From Pseudomonas sp. (GTDB lineage Bacteria; Pseudomonadota; Gammaproteobacteria; Pseudomonadales; Pseudomonadaceae), in assembly GCA_030656145.1 (NCBI GenBank), contig JAUSOF010000042.1, positions 1 to 64,000 of the forward strand: a DNA stretch of 64,000 nt, given 5' to 3'. The translations under genes were made by a program, and so were the position numbers. This document shows, in pieces, positions 52,127 through 62,034 of the stretch (the stretch's first letter is position 1; every line of letters begins with the position of its first letter). The notes below the pieces were generated by a model. That model did not search any database. It was not told the origin of the DNA and saw only the letters and a program-made list of their open reading frames with translations.

Positions 52127-53152
52127 CTAGAGCGGCGGCAATGCCTCCATCGGCCAACGCGCCTGCACCTTGATGTTCAGTTCTTCATGCTGGCCCGCCT
52201 TGAGGCGCTGACAACCGGCATAGGCAATCATCGCGCCGTTGTCGGTGCAGAATGCCGGGCGGGCATAGAACACCTGCCCGTTGAACTCGGCCAGCATTTC
52301 CTCCAGCCTCAAACGCAATGCCTTGTTCGCGCTCACCCCGCCTGCGATCACCAGAGAGCGCAGGCCAGTCTGCTTGAGCGCGCGACGGCACTTGATGGTC
52401 AGGGTCTCGACCACCGCCTGCTGGAACGCCAGGGCGACGTCACAGCGGGTTTGTTCGCCGTCGTCGCCAGCGGCGCGGCACTGCTGCCAGGTATTGAGGG
52501 TAAACGTCTTCAAACCGCTAAAGCTGAAATCCAGCCCCGGCCGGTCAGTCATTGGTCGCGGAAAAGTAAAGCGCCCTGGCGTGCCTTGCTCAGCGCGCCG
52601 CGCGATTTCCGGCCCGCCCGGATATTGCAGGCCCATCATCTTGGCGGTCTTGTCGAAAGCTTCCCCGGCGGCATCGTCGAGCGACTCGCCAAGCAATTGA
52701 TAGCGACCGATGCCGTCGACCCTCACCAGCTGGGTATGACCACCGGACACCAACAAAGCGACGAACGGAAAAGCCGGCGGATTTTCTTCCAGCATCGGCG
52801 CCAGGAGGTGACCTTCCATATGGTGCACGCCAAGCGCCGGAATGCCCCAGGCAAAAGCCAGCGCCTGGGCACAAGACGCCCCCACCAACAGCGCGCCGAC
52901 CAGCCCTGGCCCTGCGGTATAAGCAATCGCTTCGATATCGCCTTGCGTGCATTTAGCCTCGGCCAATACCTCGCGGATCAACGGCAGCATGCGTTTGACG
53001 TGATCACGCGAGGCCAGCTCAGGCACTACCCCGCCGTAAACGCGGTGCTGCTCGATCTGACTGAACAAGGCATCGGCCAGCAGGCCGCGCTCGCTGTGAT
53101 AGAGCGCGACACCGGTCTCATCGCATGAAGTTTCCAATCCCAGTACCAGCAT
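52127..53152 (-). CDS. tsaD: tRNA N6-threonylcarbamoyladenosine synthase catalytic subunit
   Basis: Transfers the threonylcarbamoyl group to A37 of ANN-decoding tRNAs. From [14 protein letters not shown] the length is 341 residues, as in P. aeruginosa, with AAGG upstream. The metal His pair is in [11 protein letters not shown] (about 109), and nucleotide-binding segments are [11 protein letters not shown] and [10 protein letters not shown]. Divergent from rpsU, a widely conserved arrangement. Confidence 0.95.
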   Translation of the reverse strand: MLVLGLETSCDETGVALYHSERGLLADALFSQIEQHRVYGGVVPELASRDHVKRMLPLIREVLAEAKCTQGDIEAIAYTAGPGLVGALLVGASCAQALAFAWGIPALGVHHMEGHLLAPMLEENPPAFPFVALLVSGGHTQLVRVDGIGRYQLLGESLDDAAGEAFDKTAKMMGLQYPGGPEIARRAEQGTPGRFTFPRPMTDRPGLDFSFSGLKTFTLNTWQQCRAAGDDGEQTRCDVALAFQQAVVETLTIKCRRALKQTGLRSLVIAGGVSANKALRLRLEEMLAEFNGQVFYARPAFCTDNGAMIAYAGCQRLKAGQHEELNIKVQARWPMEALPPL

Positions 53153-53246
53153 GGGCAACGCCTTGATATCGAGGGGCTAAACGCCAGAAGGGGCGCATGA
53201 TAATCGGCGCTGGCGGACTCAGACCAGTCCTTTTCGATCAGAGGCT

Positions 53247-53275
53247 TTGCATTCCTCGCGATGAGGGGGTAACAT
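53247..53275 (+). promoter_or_regulatory. candidate rpsU-dnaG-rpoD promoter
   Basis: TTGCAT, a 17-nt spacer and TAACAT lie 83 nt upstream of rpsU in the tsaD-rpsU divergent region. Fair hexamers, right place. I see no clear LexA box here. Confidence 0.4.
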
Positions 53276-53357
53276 CCGCAACCCTTAAAACGTACGTTCT
53301 CCAGCGCCATTTGCCAGGAGTACGACACCCCCCGGTAATAAAGAAGGTACGCCCTGG

Positions 53358-53573
53358 ATGCCAGCCGTCAAAGTTAAAGAGAACGAACCCTTCGACGTAG
53401 CTCTGCGTCGCTTCAAGCGCTCCTGTGAAAAGGCCGGTGTTCTGGCCGAAGTTCGCAGCCGTGAATTCTATGAAAAGCCGACTTCCGAGCGTAAGCGTAA
53501 AGCAGCAGCCGCTGTTAAGCGTCACGCCAAGAAAGTACAGCGCGAACAGCGCCGCAGCGTTCGTCTGTACTAA
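53358..53573 (+). CDS. rpsU: 30S ribosomal protein S21
   Basis: A 71-residue basic protein needed for initiation with natural mRNAs. Sequence [19 protein letters not shown] and the lysine/arginine-rich C terminus are typical. First gene of the macromolecular synthesis operon. Confidence 0.97.
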   Translation: MPAVKVKENEPFDVALRRFKRSCEKAGVLAEVRSREFYEKPTSERKRKAAAAVKRHAKKVQREQRRSVRLY

Positions 53574-53625
53574 TACGTACAAGCGCAACGCCTGAATGCC
53601 CGACTTCGGCCGGGCTTCGCTTTCG

Positions 53626-53661
53626 GACTCCGCACCACTCATGAGTGATGCGGGGTCTTTT
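53626..53661 (+). terminator. hairpin between rpsU and dnaG
   Basis: GACTCCGCA and TGCGGGGTC close a long stem with an inner CACTCATGAGTG dyad, followed by TTTT. A second hairpin, GCCCG-CGGGC, lies just before it. In E. coli a partial terminator at the same place lowers dnaG expression relative to rpsU. Confidence 0.7.
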
Positions 53662-53713
53662 AGTTTCCGTAATATTTGCCCGACTGCCTCGCACGGCAGC
53701 ATCCTGAGCGCCC

Positions 53714-55693
53714 ATGGCTGGCCTGATCCCACAGTCTTTTATCGATGACTTGCTCAACCGCACCGATATTGTCGACGTGGTCGCCTCGCGCATTCAGCTG
53801 AAAAAAGCCGGCAAGAATTACACCGCCTGCTGCCCCTTCCACAAAGAAAAAACACCCTCTTTCAGCGTCAGCCCGGATAAACAGTTTTATTACTGCTTCG
53901 GCTGCGGCGCGGGCGGCAACGCCCTAGGGTTTATCATGGACCACGACCAACTGGATTTCCCCCAGGCAGTCGAGGACCTGGCCAAGCGCGCCGGCATGGA
54001 CATACCTCGCGAGGAAGGCGCACGCAACAGCAAGCCACGCCAACCGACCGACTCACCGCTCTACCCGCTACTGACCGCCGCAGCAGACTTCTATCGCCAA
54101 GCCCTGAAGAGCCATCCGCAGCGCAAAGCCGCCGTGGACTACCTCAAAGGCCGCGGCCTGTCCGGGGAAATCGCCCGCGACTTCAGCATGGGCTTTGCCC
54201 CTCCCGGCTGGGACAACCTGCACAAACACCTTGCCAGCGACAGCCTGCAACAAAAAGCCATGATCGATGCGGGCCTCCTGGTAGAAAACGCCGAGAGCGG
54301 CAAGCGCTACGATCGCTTCCGCGACCGCATCATGTTCCCCATCCGCGACAGCCGCGGCCGGGTGATCGCTTTCGGCGGACGCGTGCTGGGCGATGACAAG
54401 CCCAAATACCTGAACTCCCCGGAAACCCCGGTATTCCACAAGGGCCAGGAACTTTACGGCCTGTTCGAGGCACGCAAGCACAACCGCGACCTCGACGAGA
54501 TCATGGTGGTCGAGGGCTACATGGACGTCATCGCCCTGGCCCAACAAGGCCTGCGCAACGCCGTCGCCACCCTCGGTACCGCCACCAGCGAGGAGCACCT
54601 CAAGCGCCTGTTTCGTGTCGTACCGAGCGTCTTATTCTGCTTCGACGGCGACGCCGCAGGGCGCAATGCCGCCTGGCGCGCCCTGGAGGCCACACTACCA
54701 AGCCTGCAGGACGGCCGACGTGCGCGCTTCCTGTTCCTGCCTGACGGCGAAGACCCGGACACCCTGGTACGCAGCGAAGGCACCGACGCCTTCCGCGCGC
54801 GCATCAACCAGCACGCACAACCCCTGGCTGATTACTTCTTCCAGCAACTCAGCGCCGAAGCCGACCCACGCTCACTCGAAGGCAAAGCCCACCTGGTGAC
54901 CCTGGCGGCCCCGCTGATCGACAAGATCCCCGGCAACAACCTGCGCACCCTGATGCGCCAGCGCCTGACCGAAATTACCGGGCTCAGCGGCGAAGCCTTG
55001 AGCCAGATGGCGCCGACCGCCAAAAGCAGCGCCCAACCCAGCACTGGCGCAGCACCCGGCGACTACTACCCGGACCACGGCGAAATACCCGACAGCGCCT
55101 ATTACGACACCGCCCCCAGCCACAATGAATATGAAAACCCCAGCCCGACAACGGGTTTCGAGCGCAATAAAGGCAAGGGCGACTGGAAGAAAGAAGGCAG
55201 TAAATGGAGCAAAAAGGGCCGCGGCGACTTCACTCCACGCGCACCCCGCACTGCTGTCAGCGTCGAATCGCCGCACTTGAGCGCCTTGCGCACCCTGCTG
55301 CATCACCCCGAACTGGCACAGAATGTTGAAGACGTCAGCCACTTCGCCGCTGAAGACGACACTTACGCACAGCTGCTGGTAGCCCTGCTCGGCGCCCTGC
55401 AAAAAAACCCGAAACTGCGCGCCCTGCAACTGATCGCGCGCTGGCACGGCACCGAGCAGGGCCGCCTGCTACGGGCCCTGGCGGAAAAGGAATGGCTGAT
55501 TTCAGCCGACAACCTTGAACAACAGTTTTTCGACACTATAACTAGCCTAGTGGCTCGCCAGCGCGAGCGCAGCCTGGAACATTTGATCAACAAAGCCCGT
55601 CAAAGTGAGTTGAGCGCAGAGGAAAAAAACCAACTGCGCAACCTGCTAAGCCGTAATGCATCACCGGTAATCCCGAGCCCAACTGGCGCATAG
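53714..55693 (+). CDS. dnaG: DNA primase
   Basis: Makes RNA primers at the replication fork. The 659-residue protein has the CHC2 zinc domain (about 40-64, CPFHKEKTPSFS to CFGCGAGG) and the catalytic core with the TOPRIM motif VVEGYMDVIAL (about 265) and DGDAAGR (about 310). A low-complexity linker rich in Pro, Ser and Lys covers about 425-515, and the C-terminal helical domain binds DnaB helicase. The linker is longer than in E. coli DnaG (581 residues). Confidence 0.96.
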   Translation: MAGLIPQSFIDDLLNRTDIVDVVASRIQLKKAGKNYTACCPFHKEKTPSFSVSPDKQFYYCFGCGAGGNALGFIMDHDQLDFPQAVEDLAKRAGMDIPREEGARNSKPRQPTDSPLYPLLTAAADFYRQALKSHPQRKAAVDYLKGRGLSGEIARDFSMGFAPPGWDNLHKHLASDSLQQKAMIDAGLLVENAESGKRYDRFRDRIMFPIRDSRGRVIAFGGRVLGDDKPKYLNSPETPVFHKGQELYGLFEARKHNRDLDEIMVVEGYMDVIALAQQGLRNAVATLGTATSEEHLKRLFRVVPSVLFCFDGDAAGRNAAWRALEATLPSLQDGRRARFLFLPDGEDPDTLVRSEGTDAFRARINQHAQPLADYFFQQLSAEADPRSLEGKAHLVTLAAPLIDKIPGNNLRTLMRQRLTEITGLSGEALSQMAPTAKSSAQPSTGAAPGDYYPDHGEIPDSAYYDTAPSHNEYENPSPTTGFERNKGKGDWKKEGSKWSKKGRGDFTPRAPRTAVSVESPHLSALRTLLHHPELAQNVEDVSHFAAEDDTYAQLLVALLGALQKNPKLRALQLIARWHGTEQGRLLRALAEKEWLISADNLEQQFFDTITSLVARQRERSLEHLINKARQSELSAEEKNQLRNLLSRNASPVIPSPTGA

Positions 55694-55707
55694 GGGTCTT
55701 ATTCGGG

Positions 55708-55713
55708 TATAAT
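55708..55713 (+). promoter_or_regulatory. candidate internal rpoD promoter -10
   Basis: A perfect TATAAT followed by a GC-rich CCGCGGC lies between dnaG and rpoD. No good -35 at standard spacing is seen, so the call is tentative. E. coli also has rpoD promoters within or near dnaG. Confidence 0.35.
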
Positions 55714-55760
55714 CCGCGGCTTGTTTTTAGCCCGCCAAGACCTTCAATGGATAGGGTGTT

Positions 55761-57608
<1,848 letters not shown>

Positions 57609-57612
57609 CAGC

Positions 57613-57640
57613 AAACCCCCGGCCCAAACCGGGGGTTTTG
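57613..57640 (+). terminator. intrinsic terminator after rpoD
   Basis: AAACCCCCGG and CCGGGGGTTT form a 10-bp stem with a 6-nt loop and a following T-run, 5 nt past the rpoD stop. Confidence 0.92.
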
Positions 57641-57837
57641 CTATCTGCCTAGCCGAGCCCCACGCACCAACCATCACCGCCCGCGCCACCCTTCTGCTGG
57701 CCGCGGCACGCAACTCCTGGCGATCGCCAAAGGCATAAAAACCAAGACCCGGAAGCTGCACCTCAACACCGGAGGCCGCGAGCCGAGCGCAGACAGCTCC
57801 AGCGCAGCCCATAATCCGCCTCGACCCACGCGTTCGG

Positions 57838-57867
57838 TTGGCACTACAGAGCAAGCACCGGTATAAT
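57838..57867 (+). promoter_or_regulatory. tRNA gene promoter
   Basis: TTGGCA, an 18-nt spacer and TATAAT, then a GC-rich discriminator (CCGCCGGC), 13 nt before the mature tRNA. Confidence 0.65.
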
Positions 57868-57880
57868 CCGCCGGCTTCTG

Positions 57881-57957
57881 GGGCCCATAGCTCAGTTGGT
57901 TAGAGCAGAGGACTCATAATCCTTTGGTCCACGGTTCGAGTCCGTGTGGGCCCACCA
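57881..57957 (+). tRNA. tRNA with CAU anticodon, probably tRNA-Ile2
   Basis: A 77-nt cloverleaf including an encoded CCA end. The acceptor stem GGGCCCA pairs fully with TGGGCCC; the T arm is CACGG-TTCGAGT-CCGTG. The anticodon loop is CTCATAA with stem GAGGA/TCCTT. The variable region TGGTC is like E. coli ileX rather than elongator Met. I therefore read it as the AUA-decoding isoleucine tRNA that needs lysidine from TilS; elongator tRNA-Met is the alternative. Confidence 0.88.
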
Positions 57958-57962
57958 CCTTT

Positions 57963-57987
57963 AAAGCCGCGCACTGCGCGGCTTTTT
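57963..57987 (+). terminator. intrinsic terminator after the tRNA
   Basis: AAAGCCGCGC and GCGCGGCTTT form a 10-bp stem with a 3-nt loop and five Ts, 6 nt past the tRNA end. Confidence 0.92.
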
Positions 57988-58014
57988 GCTGTGTGGGCTG
58001 CGCCGAAAACAAAC

Positions 58015-58161
58015 TCAGCGCTTGGCGATGACCTGCACCGCATGGACGATTCCGGGGATGTAGCCGAGCAGGGTCTGCAGGAGGTTCAGCCAGAAGGCAC
58101 CATTGCAGAAACACGCCGAGCGGCGGCAAGAGGATGCGCTCAGGATACGGATCAGGCCCAC
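58015..58161 (-). pseudogene. PMP3/YqaE family small membrane protein gene with two compensating indels
   Basis: Below the length limit of the ORF track. From a GTG with AGGAG 8 nt upstream, the frame reads VGLIRIL, then a non-family stretch SASSCRRSACFCN, then GAFWLNLLQTLLGYIPGIVHAVQVIAKR and TGA. The last part is an excellent PMP3 C terminus. The expected ILLPPLGVFLQ is encoded in the next frame across exactly the odd stretch. A 1-nt loss before it and about 11 nt lost after it would explain both shifts and the total of 48 instead of about 52 residues. The product would lose its first membrane helix, so I treat the gene as broken. Confidence 0.75.
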
Positions 58162-58600
58162 GGGCGTTCTCCTTGAGCGGGTTAATCAACCCTACAAAAG
58201 CTCGACTGTGCAGGCCAGGCTGCTGTTCAGCGCAAGCATGGTGGCGAGGTAACCCGTCGGGTTGAGAAGGCACGTAGTGGGGAGATTGCAGCGGGCGAGC
58301 GCCCAAAAAAAGAAAACCCCGCTGGTACGGGGCCTTTGCAGACTGTGTACTGACATCCGTGTTGCGCGCACCATCCTGGCGGCTATCCAGCGTGTCCCTT
58401 TTGGTTACTCTGCGCTTCCTGCGCTACGTCCATGCCAATAAGATTAGCCCTCCTGCGCCGATCGCAGTAGTGGCGATCTGCAGCACGCCCTGTAAGCTAA
58501 AGCTTACATGTTGCCAACCCAGTTACTCTCGTGGCGTTATGATGTGACGTCGACTACAAAAACAACAGACCCCGAACACGGCGGTCAGCGGGGCCTTATC
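58162..58600. other. non-coding region between the PMP3 remnant and the endonuclease gene
   Basis: No supported ORF. On the minus strand, CCCCG-TACCAG-CGGGG at 58317-58332 is followed by a T-rich tract, which makes a good intrinsic terminator although no intact minus-strand gene precedes it. GGGCGAGCGCCC lies next to it. No clear promoter for the endonuclease gene. Confidence 0.5.
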
Positions 58601-59263
58601 ATGCGCGCAGTAATTATCGCCCTCGGTTGCTTGGCGCTCGGTTTCAGCCTGCCAGTCCTGGCCAATGGTCAGAGCGAGATTACCGATCAGAAAGTCAGCG
58701 AGCACTTGTTCTGGACTGAGCTATACGGCGCCGGCGGCACTTCGCTGTACTGTGCCAAGGCCTTCACTGGAGCCAGTGGTGGCGGACTGCTCAGCGCCAG
58801 TCCGATCTACAGCAGCAAGCAGTTGAAAAGCGCCCTGCGCTGCAGCACCGATCGCCAATGCAACATCATGAACCCGGGCTATGCCTATATGGCCGCCGAC
58901 CTGCATAACCTCTATCCGGCGTTGAACAGCGTTGAGCAGGCGCGGCGCAACGCCCAGTTCGGCGAACTGGGCGCGGACGGCCAGAGTGCGTTCGCCGACA
59001 TAGGCTGCGACCTCAAAAGCAGTTTCAAACTGCTGGAGCCGCGCGACGCCGCCAAGGGCAATATCGCCCGGGCGATCTTCTATATGCACATTGAATACGG
59101 CCTGCCCATCGTCGGTCAGGCGAGCATGTACAAACGCTGGCACCAGATGGATCCGCCGGATGCCGAAGAGAATGCGCGCAACGACAAGATCGGAAGCCTG
59201 CAGGGCACCCGCAATCGTTTTATCGACGACCCGGCCCTGGTCGATCAATTGATCGCCGACTGA
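58601..59263 (+). CDS. Endonuclease I family protein, exported, lacking the usual EHVxP motif
   Basis: A 220-residue protein with a signal peptide (1-22, cleavage near VLANG). Family parts are YMAADLHNLYPALNSVEQARRN (about 90), GNIARAIFYMHIEYGL, and the C-terminal DPPDAEENARNDKIGSLQGTRNRFIDDP. In EndA/Vvn-type nucleases an EHVVP segment supplies the catalytic His before the DLHNL motif. Here the equivalent region reads IYSSKQLKSALRC and has no such His. I chose the ATG at 58601 because it begins the signal peptide; the track's 31 extra residues are not family-like. It may be inactive or a divergent subfamily. Confidence 0.78.
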   Translation: MRAVIIALGCLALGFSLPVLANGQSEITDQKVSEHLFWTELYGAGGTSLYCAKAFTGASGGGLLSASPIYSSKQLKSALRCSTDRQCNIMNPGYAYMAADLHNLYPALNSVEQARRNAQFGELGADGQSAFADIGCDLKSSFKLLEPRDAAKGNIARAIFYMHIEYGLPIVGQASMYKRWHQMDPPDAEENARNDKIGSLQGTRNRFIDDPALVDQLIAD

Positions 59264-59381
59264 CCCGGCGGTGGGACCAGGCAGCGGCCAGATTGCCGTA
59301 CCAGACAGCTGGCGCATAACGGCGCTGCCGTTGCGCTACTTGGGCCTGTACGAAACACTGAATTGATACATCACCTGGAAA

Positions 59382-59414
59382 AATGCCGCTCACTTGCTTG
59401 AAGTGAGCGGCATT
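59382..59414. terminator. hairpin between endonuclease-like and DUF481 genes
   Basis: AATGCCGCTCACTT and AAGTGAGCGGCATT form a perfect 14-bp stem with a 5-nt loop between two convergent genes. T-runs are short, but the stem is long. Confidence 0.7.
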
Positions 59415-59467
59415 GCAGGGCATGGCACGGGGCGTGCTCAGTGCGATTGACGCTGGCCGAGAACGGC

Positions 59468-60472
59468 TTACCAGCCGATGCCAAAGCCCAGGCTGTAGCG
59501 GGTCTCGTCCAGCTCGCCTTCCGAGCCACTGACCAGGTCTTTCTCGGCCTTCATGTTCAACGAAGCCCAGTCGGTGACCTTGTAGCGCAGGCCCACCGCG
59601 GCATCCAGGGTGTAATCGGCAACATTGGCCAGCGGCTTGCCGACCTCGCCGCTGCTGAACAGCTCGAAGCTCTTGCCGACCAGATAGCGGTTGTAGTCCC
59701 ACTTCATGCTCACGGCGTAGAAGTTATCTTTTTCGCCATTGGCATACTCGTAGTCGGTGCGGTTGAGCAGGCCGGCCACCGAGAATGCGCCTAACTCGTT
59801 GTCCCAGAACTGGTAACCAGGACCGGTACCGACGGTACGCTGACGGGCCAGCTCCTCGATCTGATCGCGCTTGTACTCGAGGCGCCCCTGCCAGAACCAG
59901 TGCTCGTCGAGAAAGCGGTCGAGGGCGTATTCGGCACTCCAGTTATCGGTCGTAACCACGTCGCTCTGAAACTCGCGGTCGTAAGAGGCTTCTGCGTTGT
60001 GTCGCCACAGGCCATGCCGAGCCTGGGTTTTCAGGTCGAGGTCATAATCGTCGGTGTCACGCTCACCACGCTTGTAGTCCATCGCCACATCGACGTTACC
60101 CTTCCAGGTCAGGTCCTCGACCAGCGGCTTGGGCTTCATGATCCGCTCGATGCTTGCCAGCTCGATGGTTCTCGGTCCGTCACCATTGGCCAGGGTGACC
60201 TTGCCCTGCTCGGCGGCCAACAGGGCCTTGGCCCGCTCCCCGGTAACCTTACCTTCCTTGACCAGCAACTCCTGGTCGCTTTCAAGGGTCGCAACTTTCT
60301 TCCAATCCAGCGCAATGGAGCCACCGTAATCGGTTTCCAGAAGCAGCTTTTTCCCTTCGAAGAATTTGATGGTACCGGTCAGCCGATCACCATTTTTCAA
60401 CCACACGGTATCGGCCAACAGGGGGCTGGCGGCTACCGAGAGCGCCAGGCATAACAAGGTTTTGGAAGTCAT
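59468..60472 (-). CDS. DUF481 family outer-membrane-type protein (copy 1)
   Basis: A 334-residue exported protein from MTSKTLLCLALSVAASPLLADTV (signal peptide 1-20). The mature start ADTVWLKNGDRLTGTIKFFEGKKLL resembles an SH3-like fold. The remainder is a DUF481 domain with alternating strands, ending in a Trp (SLGFGIGW), as outer-membrane barrels often do. The neighbouring gene is a clear paralogue. The function is unknown. The track's 20 extra residues precede the signal peptide and are dropped. Confidence 0.85.
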   Translation of the reverse strand: MTSKTLLCLALSVAASPLLADTVWLKNGDRLTGTIKFFEGKKLLLETDYGGSIALDWKKVATLESDQELLVKEGKVTGERAKALLAAEQGKVTLANGDGPRTIELASIERIMKPKPLVEDLTWKGNVDVAMDYKRGERDTDDYDLDLKTQARHGLWRHNAEASYDREFQSDVVTTDNWSAEYALDRFLDEHWFWQGRLEYKRDQIEELARQRTVGTGPGYQFWDNELGAFSVAGLLNRTDYEYANGEKDNFYAVSMKWDYNRYLVGKSFELFSSGEVGKPLANVADYTLDAAVGLRYKVTDWASLNMKAEKDLVSGSEGELDETRYSLGFGIGW

Positions 60473-60601
60473 AGGTAGGCGTGGATAGCTCTGATTGAAT
60501 AAAAGCTGGGCATTATGCGCAAGCCCAAGCACTGAACAAGCACTGACCGTCGGATTTTATCGGAGTTCAGGCTAAACGACCGGCGCCATGCCGGCGCAGC
60601 C

Positions 60602-61600
60602 TTACCAACCGACCCCCACGCCCAGCAGATAATGACGCTCGGATGAGGTGCCCCCAAGGCCACGAATTTGATCCAGTTCGTAGAGCAGCGACAAACGCGC
60701 CCAGCTGTTGAGCCGATAGCGCAGACCGATCTCGCTGTCGAGTACATAGTCGATTTCAGCGATTTCAGGGATCTGCAGTTCGGCGTTGCTATAAAACTCC
60801 AGGCGGGTGCCCCACAGCAGACGCTTGTAATCCCATTCCAGGGAGAAGGTGTCGAAGTCCAGAGTGCGGGTAGTCGTTTCGAAGTGAACACGATTGAACT
60901 GGCCGATCAGGTCGAAGCGGCCTAACTCGTTGTCCCAAAAACGGTAGCCGGGCCCGGTGCCGACGATGCGCTGGCGCCTGACGAACTCGAATTGGTCTTC
61001 CTGCTGCTGGCCGCCAACCCGCCAGAACCAATGTTCGGTGAGAAAGCGGTCAAGGTCATACTCCAACGCCCAGTTATCGTCGACCTTGGTGCCGTTCTTG
61101 GTCTCGTACTCCAGATCGCCGGTGAGGACATGACGCCAGCGCCCATGTTCGAGCCGGGTGTTGCCCTTGAGCTTCCACTCATCGGAGTCATCCGCTTTGC
61201 GCTCCATGTCCAGCTTGGCGTCGAGATTGCCCTCCCAGAGTCGATCCTGCAGCACCGGTCGCGGCGGGACCATACGGGTAATACTGGCCAGCGGCACGGT
61301 CTGGGTCGTCGCATTGATGACCCGCACCATGCCTTTGCCAGCCGCAGCCAACTGTTTGCTGTGTTCGCTGTCCAACCCCTGGCGGCGCAGCAACAGGGGT
61401 TTGTCCGAACGCAAGGTATCGATATCCTTCCAATCAATCAGCACTTGGCCGGCATAGCGGGTTTTCAACGCCAGCTTGCCGCCATCGAGCAGCAGGATTT
61501 CGCCACTTAGTCGGTCGCCATTACTCAGCCAGACCGTGTCCGCCGACACCGGCATGACCAAACCAACGAATGCAGATAACAGCAGGGTACGCAGCAGCAT
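60602..61600 (-). CDS. DUF481 family outer-membrane-type protein (copy 2)
   Basis: A 332-residue paralogue of the next gene: signal peptide 1-20, then ADTVWLSNGDRLSGEILLLDGGKLAL, and the same C-terminal GVGVGW. Shared segments such as GTGPGYRFWDNELG show tandem duplication. The ATG shares the tetramer CATG with the start of the divergent ATL gene. Confidence 0.85.
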   Translation of the reverse strand: MLLRTLLLSAFVGLVMPVSADTVWLSNGDRLSGEILLLDGGKLALKTRYAGQVLIDWKDIDTLRSDKPLLLRRQGLDSEHSKQLAAAGKGMVRVINATTQTVPLASITRMVPPRPVLQDRLWEGNLDAKLDMERKADDSDEWKLKGNTRLEHGRWRHVLTGDLEYETKNGTKVDDNWALEYDLDRFLTEHWFWRVGGQQQEDQFEFVRRQRIVGTGPGYRFWDNELGRFDLIGQFNRVHFETTTRTLDFDTFSLEWDYKRLLWGTRLEFYSNAELQIPEIAEIDYVLDSEIGLRYRLNSWARLSLLYELDQIRGLGGTSSERHYLLGVGVGW

Positions 61601-61991
61601 GATCGGTCAACAACCAACAGGTCAGGATGGGGGAAGCAAGCATGCCGCGTCCCCCCTGGCAGCGGCAAGCCAGGAAGCACGGCGCGAGGCACTTTATATG
61701 GCGCTTGCGCACGTTCCGTCGGGCCAGGTAGTCAGCTATGGTCAACTCGCAGCGCTCGCGGGCCTGGGCCGTGCAGCGCGCTGGGTCGGACGCAGCCTCA
61801 GCCAGTTGCCGCAAGGCTCGACGCTTCCCTGGCATCGGGTGATCGCCGCCAGTGGTCGCCTGAGCCTGCCGGCGGGCAGTATTGCCGGCGCAGAACAACG
61901 AGCGCGCTTGCGTATCGAAGGTGTGCTCGTGGTCAACGACCGCGTGGATATCCGACGGCACGGCTGGCGTCCAGTGGAGCACAGCGGTTAG
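61599..61991 (+). CDS. Alkyltransferase-like (ATL) protein
   Basis: A relative of O6-alkylguanine methyltransferase that binds alkylated DNA without repairing it and hands it to nucleotide excision repair. The tell-tale active-site motif is LPWHRV, with Trp in place of the acceptor Cys (PCHRV). Helix-turn-helix VSYGQLAALAGLGRAARWVGRSLS is present. The ATG at 61599 gives 130 residues; a later start near the AARREAL-like segment would give the more common 105, so the start is uncertain. Confidence 0.87.
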   Translation: MIGQQPTGQDGGSKHAASPLAAASQEARREALYMALAHVPSGQVVSYGQLAALAGLGRAARWVGRSLSQLPQGSTLPWHRVIAASGRLSLPAGSIAGAEQRARLRIEGVLVVNDRVDIRRHGWRPVEHSG

Positions 61992-62034
61992 AGTGCGGCC
62001 TTTCATTCATTCTCAGCAGACAGATACCCGCTCA

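Noticed and set aside
57914-58306. 130-residue minus-strand ORF containing ILLPPLGVFLQ
   Set aside because: It holds only the frame-shifted middle of the PMP3 gene, runs through the terminator and into the antisense of the tRNA, and is explained by the indels.
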